From: a virus | Virus record (IMG/VR): IMGVR_UViG_3300030107_003104 | Location: 44,139-67,682 of that record | Reading direction: 5' to 3' (one strand) | Length of the DNA: 23,544 nt | Shown here: piece by piece, positions 1-6,219 of the stretch | Layout of the letters: each line of letters begins with the position of its first letter | Numbering within the stretch: position 1 is the stretch's first letter | Made by a program: the position numbers and the translations under genes | The notes under the pieces: model-generated | The model's input: the letters and a program-made list of their open reading frames with translations, nothing else | Database searches by the model: none | What the model was told of the DNA's origin: nothing

Positions 1-126
1 TGTATGGCTCTTGAAGTATCATTCGATGACGTAGTTGCAGGTAATGTAGAGAAGTTAAAGAAGAGATATCCTGGTGGAGAGTTTAACGTATATCATTCAG
101 AGAATAGAAAAGCAGGAGATAGATAA
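1..126 (+). CDS. C-terminal fragment of a MazG-like nucleotide pyrophosphohydrolase
   Basis: The frame is open from the left edge to TAA at 124-126 (about 41 residues), so only the C-terminus is present. The residues V-A-G-N-V-E-K-L-K-K-R-Y-P-G-G, followed by a polar tail, resemble the end of MazG-like NTP pyrophosphohydrolases. These often close with an (A/E)N(I/L)xKLxxRYPxGF-type helix. MazG proteins hydrolyse (d)NTPs or related nucleotides, and mazG is common in marine T4-like phages. The catalytic EExxE region would lie left of the window and cannot be seen, so this rests on the tail alone. A small unrelated protein with a similar helix is the alternative. Confidence 0.5.
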   Translation, partial: CMALEVSFDDVVAGNVEKLKKRYPGGEFNVYHSENRKAGDR

Positions 127-132
127 TAAATA
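125..132 (+). promoter_or_regulatory. T4-type late promoter (AATAAATA)
   Basis: AATAAATA matches the NATAAATA -10 element used by late sigma (gp55-like) polymerase in marine T4-like phages. It overlaps the stop codon of the preceding gene and lies 21 bases before the ATG at 154, the expected spacing for a short late leader. Confidence 0.6.
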
Positions 133-153
133 CTTGAAAAAGTAAGTATTATT

Positions 154-1503
154 ATGCCAAGAGGGGGTACAATTAGTAGTGAATCTACTATGACTCGTAT
201 GCAGGAGTTAGGTTCTGCATGGGTGTTTAAAAGAGCTATTCAGGATAATAAAGTATTTGCAAATAAGGATAGTATTAGGAATGATGATAAAACTTTTAAT
301 GAGATAGTTAAGATTTGGAAAACAGTTGGGAAGGTTGATTGGGATGATATGCTTGATGGTGAATGGTTGGAAAGTTTTTGGAAACAACAAAAGGTTTTAA
401 TTCAGGAAATAGGTAAACCCAATTTTACATTGTTTACTCGTGATGGTGGTAAACAAAATGTGGAAGCATTTGCATGGCAAAAGAAAGGTGGTGAAACCTT
501 TATGGAGTGGATAGAAAAATTTATTAATAAAGAAACTGGATTTGAGATAGACAATAAAGATAATTGGAACCCTGCTGATATTTGGTTAATAAGAAATGAA
601 GAGAAACATAAAAGTGAATTAGAAGAAGCTTTTAAAAAGAAATCAAATACTACACCTGGACAAATTGAAGCAAATCTCAGACAGTTTAATGCTTACATGA
701 GAGGTTTATTCATTAAAAAACAAATAATGGGAATCTCTTTGAAAAAAGTTGGTTCTGGTGATGCTATATTTAAAGAAGTTAATGTTACCTCTAGGTTTTT
801 TAAAAAACAAAGAGCAATAGAAATGACATATGTTGGAGCAAGATGTTCTTTAGGTACTAAAGGTATTGATAAAAAACAAGCAGAAAAGAATAGAGGTAAA
901 TTGGGTTTTACTACAACTGAAACTCAAGATGCTAGAATATTCATTAAACATGGTTCTAATACATATGAAATACAGATTAAAGCAAATGACTCTCGTAAAT
1001 TTAGTAATTTAAAGTTCGAACCTACACAAACTAATAGAGGTGCTGCCAAGATGGGTAAGGCAACGAGAGAATATATTATAGATCTTATGAGGGCTTATAA
1101 CTTTGTTAATATTAGTAATTCCTGGCAAGATTATCCTCAATATAGGGACCGTAAACAATCAGGTGATACAAAAGGATTTTCTGGATTTAATATTAAATCT
1201 GGATATTATGGCAAGCAAAAAGAATATATTGATATGATTAGTGAATTGGGTAGTGAAGTGGATTGGGGTGGAGTATCTCCAGAAGTAGGTATGCTTAATC
1301 TTACAGAAACTTTTGGGGCATTGAGAAATCAACCTTGGGTAGCTAATGCTAAGCTTCAAGAGATTTCATGGTTATATGCTTTTCTATCAACTTGTAAAAC
1401 TCAGAAGCAAAGAAATCAATTCGTTACAGATGTTATTTTTCTTGCTGCAAAAGAAGGAAAAGATTTTAATACACGTTATGGTCCTTTTGGGAAGATATAT
1501 TAA
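154..1503 (+). CDS. Phage protein with a possible PD-(D/E)xK nuclease-like core
   Basis: A 449-residue protein read from ATG 154, just behind a late promoter. ATG codons at 190 and 199 are possible later starts and no strong Shine-Dalgarno decides. The most informative stretch is residues 139-210: N-P-A-D-I-W-L at 139-145, then G-I-S-L-K-K at 193-198 and G-S-G-D-A-I-F-K-E at 200-208. An acidic residue on a beta strand followed by a strand ending in Lys, then G-S-G, resembles PD-(D/E)xK restriction-type nucleases. The usual (D/E)xK appears here as S-L-K, so catalysis is not assured. No signal peptide or membrane helix is seen. It abuts a small ORF (TAATG overlap) and lies upstream of the capsid-internal block. 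It could instead be a virion protein of unknown role. Confidence 0.75.
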   Translation: MPRGGTISSESTMTRMQELGSAWVFKRAIQDNKVFANKDSIRNDDKTFNEIVKIWKTVGKVDWDDMLDGEWLESFWKQQKVLIQEIGKPNFTLFTRDGGKQNVEAFAWQKKGGETFMEWIEKFINKETGFEIDNKDNWNPADIWLIRNEEKHKSELEEAFKKKSNTTPGQIEANLRQFNAYMRGLFIKKQIMGISLKKVGSGDAIFKEVNVTSRFFKKQRAIEMTYVGARCSLGTKGIDKKQAEKNRGKLGFTTTETQDARIFIKHGSNTYEIQIKANDSRKFSNLKFEPTQTNRGAAKMGKATREYIIDLMRAYNFVNISNSWQDYPQYRDRKQSGDTKGFSGFNIKSGYYGKQKEYIDMISELGSEVDWGGVSPEVGMLNLTETFGALRNQPWVANAKLQEISWLYAFLSTCKTQKQRNQFVTDVIFLAAKEGKDFNTRYGPFGKIY

Positions 1504-1715
1504 TGGAACTACTTAAATTGCTAATAAAAAGTTTCGAATCTAATACAAGAAATCCTAATGATAGGTATGCAGAATTTCTCTATCATTGCTATTATTCTTT
1601 GGATAAAAATAATAAATCTAAAAAGATGATAAATAAATATATTAACGATAAGGAATCCCTTATTAAATATATAATTGCTAACAAGAAAGCAATAACATCA
1701 GAATTATCTAAATGA
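1503..1715 (+). CDS. Small hypothetical protein (70 aa)
   Basis: A 70-residue ORF starting in the TAATG overlap with the preceding stop and ending in an ATGA overlap with the next gene, so it is translationally coupled on both sides. It is rich in Lys, Asn, Ile and Tyr and probably helical, with no membrane helix or recognisable domain. The tight junctions are the main evidence that it is a gene. I do not recognise the family. Confidence 0.6.
   Translation: MELLKLLIKSFESNTRNPNDRYAEFLYHCYYSLDKNNKSKKMINKYINDKESLIKYIIANKKAITSELSK
1628..1639 (+). promoter_or_regulatory. Possible internal late promoter (overlapping GATAAATA / AATAAATA)
   Basis: Two overlapping NATAAATA matches lie inside the 70-aa ORF, about 75-85 bases before the nucleotidyltransferase start at 1712. 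They could drive the capsid-protein block. In AT-rich coding sequence such matches also arise by chance. Confidence 0.3.
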
Positions 1716-3037
1716 AGTCTTTTCAACAGTTTATATCTGAATCTGCAGCTCAACAGGCACTTCGTCTTGGATTGGAAGGAGACGGACATGGAGGGTGGTA
1801 TAAAGATGGAGAATTCACAGCAAAGACAGAGAAAGGAAGATTAAGATTTTATAATAAGAGACAGAAAGCAGGACAAGATCCTCCACAAACAGAGAAAGAA
1901 AAGAATTTATCTCATTCTTCAACTGCAGGAGAAGAACCAGCAACAGTACAATCTCCTGTATCTCCACAGCAGATACCTAATCCAGCAGCACAACAAGGTG
2001 AAGCACCTGCTGAAGATCCTGCTGCAGCAGAAGGACCAGAACCAGGATCACCACAAGCAGTTTATACTCCACCTGATGTTCCTAAAACAAAAGGAACTCT
2101 ATCAGTTGGATTTGGAAGATTTAATCCACCTCATATGGGACATGGACAGTTAATGGATATTGCTGCAGGTTCTGCTAGGGATAGTGAAGAAGAAAGTGAC
2201 TATATGATTGTTCCATCTAAATCTACAGGTAAGGATACTGATCCATTAGATTTTGAGACTAAAGTTAAAGCAATGAAGGAGATGTTCCCACATCATTCTT
2301 CACATATTAATGATGATCCAGAGTTTAGAACTCTTCTTGATGTTCTTAAGTATGCTCATAATGAAGGATATGCTAATGTAAGAATCATTGCTGGTGGTAA
2401 AAGAGTAAAGCAATTTGGTGAATTATCACAAAAATATAATGGTGCTTTATATGATTTTGGTAATTTAGAAACATTATCATCTGGTGATAGAGATGAGGAT
2501 GGTGAAGGTATTGAAGCAATGTCTGCAACTACAGCAAGACAGGCTGCATTAGATAATGATTATGATACTTTTTCAAGTCAATTACCTAAAGATGATAAAG
2601 GTAATGATTTTGCAGGTGCAGAAGATTTATTTAAAGCAGTTCGTAAGGCATTAGGTGTTGAAGATGATGCAAAGAAAGAGAAGAAGAAAGAAGTTAAGGA
2701 ATGGAAGATTGCACCTAAGTTACATGCAAGAGAATTGAGAGAATATTATATTAGGAATGAAATTTATAATACTGGTGATAAAGTACAGGATTTAAATAAT
2801 GGATTGACTGGACGTATTATGCGTAGAGGAACTAATTACGTTATATGTGTATCAGAAGATAAGATAATGTTTAAGTCTTGGATTACCGATATCACTGAAG
2901 CTACATTCACACAAGTGTCTGGTGTTCCTGCAAGTCAGAGAGAAGTTGGAACAGATTCACTTAGAAAATACACAGAGAGGTTAACACCTGGAAGTACCTG
3001 GGGTAGAGAATTCATAAATAGGTATAGAAAAAAATAA
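1712..3037 (+). CDS. Capsid-targeted nucleotidyltransferase-like protein
   Basis: This 441-residue protein has three parts. Residues 1-11 (M-K-S-F-Q-Q-F-I-S-E-S) match the T4 capsid-targeting sequence of the internal proteins and Alt (MKTYQEFIAEA-like), including an I-x-E|S site expected for the prohead protease gp21. A Pro/Ala/Glu-rich linker follows (about 60-125). Then comes a nucleotidyltransferase-like domain with G-R-F-N-P-P-H-M-G-H (HxGH histidines 141 and 144) and a later S-A-T-T-A-R at 271-276, like the ISSTxxR motif of cytidylyl/adenylyltransferases. The C-terminal domain (about 345-400, N-N-G-L-T-G-R-I-M-R-R-G-T-N-Y) looks like one I associate with other cyanophage proteins. Family members transfer NMP to a phosphorylated acceptor; the substrate here is unknown. 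It starts in an ATGA overlap, with no clear Shine-Dalgarno. I infer packaging in the head. Confidence 0.8.
   Translation: MKSFQQFISESAAQQALRLGLEGDGHGGWYKDGEFTAKTEKGRLRFYNKRQKAGQDPPQTEKEKNLSHSSTAGEEPATVQSPVSPQQIPNPAAQQGEAPAEDPAAAEGPEPGSPQAVYTPPDVPKTKGTLSVGFGRFNPPHMGHGQLMDIAAGSARDSEEESDYMIVPSKSTGKDTDPLDFETKVKAMKEMFPHHSSHINDDPEFRTLLDVLKYAHNEGYANVRIIAGGKRVKQFGELSQKYNGALYDFGNLETLSSGDRDEDGEGIEAMSATTARQAALDNDYDTFSSQLPKDDKGNDFAGAEDLFKAVRKALGVEDDAKKEKKKEVKEWKIAPKLHARELREYYIRNEIYNTGDKVQDLNNGLTGRIMRRGTNYVICVSEDKIMFKSWITDITEATFTQVSGVPASQREVGTDSLRKYTERLTPGSTWGREFINRYRKK
3013..3020 (+). promoter_or_regulatory. Probable late promoter (CATAAATA)
   Basis: CATAAATA matches NATAAATA and lies 37 bases before the ATG at 3057, inside the end of the preceding gene. 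The position suits transcription of the basic capsid-associated protein. Confidence 0.45.
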
Positions 3038-3056
3038 CTCTAATACTGTCGTTACA

Positions 3057-5414
3057 ATGAGTAGTCAAATTTCTGAAGGTAATGACGCAGCCTTACAAAA
3101 AAGGATACGTCAAGCCGTATATGATATTCGTTACAAAGCGAGAAAAGAAGAACTTGATTTAAGACATGCTTATTCCCAATATATTGGGAAGAGTGGATTG
3201 GATCAAACTGGAAAAGAAGCAGTCCAGAATAAACTTTTCGGTAAAGGACAGCAACAGGAATCAAAAGTATTTGAGTCTGCAGATTCAAATAGATATAAAG
3301 TTAGAGTTACTGATAATGAATCTGGCAAAACTTATATCCGTTTTGCAAAACGTGGCAAGATAAACAAACTTCGTACTAAAGGTTCTGTTGAAATGACAGG
3401 ACATGGTAGTCCGAAGGGTGCTAAAAAATCTCCTTCTGTTAAAAAGAAGGATAGGAAAGTAAAATTAACTTCTGCAGGTCCAGCACCTAAAAAACCTACT
3501 AAAGCAACAGTAAAAGCAGGTATTAAAATTAAAGAAAAGCCACCAGTATTAAAAGTAGAACCTAGTAAAATGGAAACAAAAAAATCAGATCCAGTTGGTT
3601 CTGCAGTAGAATCATTACGTAAAGTAGTTAGAAAAGAAGCATTTATTGCTGATGCAGCAGCAGTTGCACCCCCAACAAATAAAAAAATTACAGGAGAAAA
3701 AGTGGACAACAGTAAATTGATTAAAGTATTCCCACAGGACGGTTCTGATCCTCAGATTGGAAGTATAAAATCTTCATACAAACCAGTAGGTGAGGTTGTC
3801 TCTGAAATTCTCGCTAAGGAATCAGCAACTCCTGAATCTGGAACTGGAAAGTATTATGTTCAAGGAAAGCCTACGGCACAACAAAAGAAAAATGCTGCAG
3901 ATAGAGCAGAGATAAGAAATTTAACAAATCAAGGTAGGCATAAAGAAGCAAGTGCTTTACATGCAAAAATTACAAAAACTTCAAAGGAAGAATTTGTAGA
4001 TCCATTCTATAAGTCAGTTGAAGATGATGGTGATGATGGAACAGGAAGATCAATGTATGCTAAGTGGAATAACGTAAAGAATAGATTGAGATCAATGGGT
4101 CTCAAGTGTAATTACGAATTAGAAGGTAATGAGTTAATAGAAGATGCTGTTGAGTACTTCTATGAGCAAGGTATTACAGAAGAGACTATTGATTTAATCG
4201 TTGAAGAAGTTGGACTTGATGATTTTGTTGAGTTTGTTTTAGATCCTCATCAAGATTTGGTTGAAGAGAGAGCAGCAAGAAAAGCAAAAGCAAATGCTCC
4301 TTCATATGAAAAGGTAAAGGCATCTGTTGATGCTGCTGATGCTGCAAAGAAGGCTGCTGGAAAGGGTGAATACTCTAAGACATATGCTAAGAGATCTGGC
4401 GAAACAGAAGATAGCACTAACTACAATGACAAACCTGCTGTTAAGAAAGTTGCTAAGAAAAAAGCAAAGCCAGTAGCAACTCCTGCTAAAAAGGCAGCAA
4501 CTAAAAAGAAAGTTACTACTGCTGTAAAGAAAGTTGCTAAGAAAGACTTTGATGGTGATGGTAATACGGAATCACCAAAGGCAGAATATAAAGGTTCTAA
4601 GGATAAGGCAATCAAAAAAGCAATTGCTAAAAAGGAAGGACTTCGTGGTAAGATTGCTGGTTTCGTTAAGAGGGGTGTCGAGCGTCATAAGGCAGCAACT
4701 AAAAAGGCATCAAGTGAAATTAAAAAGATTAAAAAGGTTACATCAGATACTGCTAAGAAACATTCTCAACATCGTAAGGACTTTGTTAAAGGACTTACAG
4801 AAGAAGAAAAATTAAGAGCATCTGGTAAGTTTACTGAAGAGCAAATAGAAGCAATTCTAGAAAGTGAAGATATTGATGAGGCTCGTAGAGCAGACAAGAT
4901 GGGTATCCCTAGAAAGAAAGTAACCTATGACAAAGGTGAGGAAACTAGAAACCCAAATCCAGATAGAGGACCAGCACCATCATTTAAACCTGAAGGTGGT
5001 TCTTTAGCTGGTAGTAAGGCAGCAAGTCGTGCAAGATCACTTGGAGATGCAAGAAGAAAAGCAAACAGAAAGGGTGCTAATTTGGCATATGGCAAGAGAG
5101 AAGGTAGGTTAGCAACTTTTGCTGCTAATAAAAGGGATTCGGATTCAGATCTTGGATCGCAAAAAGCAGTAACTGATACTGGAGCACATAAGGATAAGCA
5201 GGGATTCCGTCAAGTTCATAAGTATGGTGAGCGTGGTGATAAGAGAAGACCTCAACAGAATCCTAAGCATACAGCAAACACTCAGAAAGAGCATCATCAA
5301 GTAGATGCTAAAGGTAAAGTCATAGAGCATGGTGATGGTACACCAAGTTCTGTTGAAGAAGGATTTGTATGTGAGTCTACTCTTGTAAGGGATATTCTTT
5401 CAAAAAAGAACTAA
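3057..5414 (+). CDS. Large basic, probably capsid-internal protein with H1-like tract; zero-frame product of a frameshift pair
   Basis: This 785-residue, strongly basic protein starts S-S-Q-I-S-E-G, whose I-S-E|G fits the T4 gp21 cleavage consensus (I/L)xE|(A/G/S). Further matches are I-L-E|S and I-D-E|A near residues 600-608. An N-terminal helical segment (A-L-Q-K-R-I-R-Q-A-V-Y-D-I-R) resembles structural proteins of marine T4-like phages as I remember them. A low-complexity Lys/Ala/Pro/Val region at residues 459-496 has 16 Lys in 38 and resembles histone H1 tails. It is followed by D-F-D-G-D-G-N-T-E (497-505), an EF-hand-like loop. Acidic helices lie at about 360-410. DNA condensation or neutralisation inside the head is my inference. 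The frame ends at TAA 5412-5414, immediately after a slippery heptamer at 5402-5408, with a stem-loop at 5415-5437; see the frameshift entry. Confidence 0.8.
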   Translation: MSSQISEGNDAALQKRIRQAVYDIRYKARKEELDLRHAYSQYIGKSGLDQTGKEAVQNKLFGKGQQQESKVFESADSNRYKVRVTDNESGKTYIRFAKRGKINKLRTKGSVEMTGHGSPKGAKKSPSVKKKDRKVKLTSAGPAPKKPTKATVKAGIKIKEKPPVLKVEPSKMETKKSDPVGSAVESLRKVVRKEAFIADAAAVAPPTNKKITGEKVDNSKLIKVFPQDGSDPQIGSIKSSYKPVGEVVSEILAKESATPESGTGKYYVQGKPTAQQKKNAADRAEIRNLTNQGRHKEASALHAKITKTSKEEFVDPFYKSVEDDGDDGTGRSMYAKWNNVKNRLRSMGLKCNYELEGNELIEDAVEYFYEQGITEETIDLIVEEVGLDDFVEFVLDPHQDLVEERAARKAKANAPSYEKVKASVDAADAAKKAAGKGEYSKTYAKRSGETEDSTNYNDKPAVKKVAKKKAKPVATPAKKAATKKKVTTAVKKVAKKDFDGDGNTESPKAEYKGSKDKAIKKAIAKKEGLRGKIAGFVKRGVERHKAATKKASSEIKKIKKVTSDTAKKHSQHRKDFVKGLTEEEKLRASGKFTEEQIEAILESEDIDEARRADKMGIPRKKVTYDKGEETRNPNPDRGPAPSFKPEGGSLAGSKAASRARSLGDARRKANRKGANLAYGKREGRLATFAANKRDSDSDLGSQKAVTDTGAHKDKQGFRQVHKYGERGDKRRPQQNPKHTANTQKEHHQVDAKGKVIEHGDGTPSSVEEGFVCESTLVRDILSKKN

Positions 5415-5437
5415 GCCCAATTAACGAACGATTGGGC
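5387..5437 (+). promoter_or_regulatory. Predicted programmed -1 ribosomal frameshift cassette (dnaX-like)
   Basis: AAGGGA at 5387-5392 is Shine-Dalgarno-like. After 9 bases comes A AAA AAG at 5402-5408, in zero-frame register (tcA AAA AAG). The spacer AACTAA contains the zero-frame stop. A stem then pairs GCCCAAT 5415-5421 with ATTGGGC 5431-5437, plus a T-G pair, closing a 7-base loop. No T-tract follows, so it is not an intrinsic terminator. After the slip, reading resumes at GAA 5408-5410 and continues E-L-S-P-I-N-E-R into the frame that ends at 5875. This arrangement matches the known E. coli dnaX element. A homopolymer sequencing error in the A6 run is the alternative. Confidence 0.7.
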
Positions 5438-5875
5438 GGTAAGGGTTATAAACCTTATACTTCTCTAACAGGGAAGAAGGTTTCTGGTGACTGGGAAGAC
5501 TCTGATAGAGGTGCTGGTAACAAGGCAACCAGAAGATCAGGTGGAAGTGTAAAAGCTAAATCTCCTACTTACCTTGCCCACGTTCATAATAAAGTGAAAA
5601 AAGAAAGTTTCTCTGATTGGAGAAAGGATCTAGGTGAAGAAGGTTCTGATAAGATCAAAGATGCTCGTCTTGTTAACTATGGTATAGGACATGATGGTTC
5701 TGATAAGAAAGGATCAGTCAAACGTGCTCCTGAAACAAAAGTGAAAGGTAAAACTGTTCTTCAAAAGGAAACTGAGAAGAAGTATGGTAAAGGTGCATCT
5801 GTAATGGATGTTGTAAGGGCAAAGATTGAAAAGGAGCATGGTAAGGGTGCAATTTATGATGGAAAGAAAAAATGA
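5408..5875 (+). CDS. Minus-1 frame extension of the basic capsid protein (or separate structural protein)
   Basis: The open frame from 5408 to TGA at 5873-5875 encodes 155 residues. If entered by -1 frameshift at 5402-5408, it adds these to 784 zero-frame residues, giving about 939. The only canonical independent start is TTG 5432, which lies inside the 3' arm of the hairpin and has no Shine-Dalgarno, so stand-alone translation looks poor. The sequence after E-L-S-P-I-N-E-R-L-G-G-K-G-Y is basic and Gly/Lys rich. It includes S-G-D-W-E-D-S-D-R-G-A-G-N-K-A and K-S-P-T-Y-L-A-H-V, a conserved-looking motif set that I associate with cyanophage structural proteins. Coding character is clear in this frame; only the mode of initiation is uncertain. 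Confidence 0.7.
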   Translation, partial: ELSPINERLGGKGYKPYTSLTGKKVSGDWEDSDRGAGNKATRRSGGSVKAKSPTYLAHVHNKVKKESFSDWRKDLGEEGSDKIKDARLVNYGIGHDGSDKKGSVKRAPETKVKGKTVLQKETEKKYGKGASVMDVVRAKIEKEHGKGAIYDGKKK

Positions 5876-6219
5876 TTAATGATTTAGGGGTTGATCCCAA
5901 TGAGTGGTTTGATGATAGGTTTGTGAATCCATTAGATTCTATGCCTATAGCCACAAACGATAGGTTTGATATGTATGGTTCTTCTGATGCAGATTATGCA
6001 TTTATGAAAGCCCAAGTTCAACGAAAAGATCCACCTGCAGAACTTATGGAAATTCCAACATCAGTGACTAATCCCAAACCACCAGAAAAGAAAAAGGAGG
6101 TTAAAACTCCACATCATATAGCGTATGAGATTGCTACTGCAAAGTACAATCCATTTTCTGTAGGTGGTTCTGAAAGTATTCACGATTTCGAAGGAGGTTC
6201 AGAGAATCATGTTAAGTGA
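5872..6219 (+). CDS. Conserved small phage protein (115 aa)
   Basis: Starts at ATG 5872 in an ATGA overlap with the preceding stop, with a GGAAAG Shine-Dalgarno-like sequence upstream. It ends 11 bases into the next gene. The acidic N-terminal half has D-P-N-E-W-F-D-D-R-F and many Met and Asp residues; a Pro/Lys linker follows (about 65-80), then H-H-I-A-Y-E-I-A-T-A-K-Y. No membrane segment or enzymatic motif is visible. The location inside the capsid-protein block suggests a virion or assembly role, but function is unknown. Confidence 0.7.
   Translation: MINDLGVDPNEWFDDRFVNPLDSMPIATNDRFDMYGSSDADYAFMKAQVQRKDPPAELMEIPTSVTNPKPPEKKKEVKTPHHIAYEIATAKYNPFSVGGSESIHDFEGGSENHVK
6191..6197 (+). promoter_or_regulatory. 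Strong ribosome binding site AAGGAGG deciding the 6209 start
   Basis: A near-perfect anti-16S match lies 11 bases before ATG 6209. It selects that start over the longer in-frame ATG at 6164, which lacks such a site. The product then begins exactly at the DUF3008-like domain. It is unusually strong for this window, where most genes rely on coupling. Confidence 0.7.

Noticed and set aside
3332-3709. Open frame of 125 codons on the minus strand inside the basic-protein gene
   Set aside because: It mirrors Lys/Ala-rich coding sequence and gives an implausible hydrophobic product with no start signal.
5415-5437. Intrinsic terminator after the 785-codon frame
   Set aside because: The stem is present but no T-tract follows, and the coding frame continues through it; the frameshift-stimulator reading fits better.
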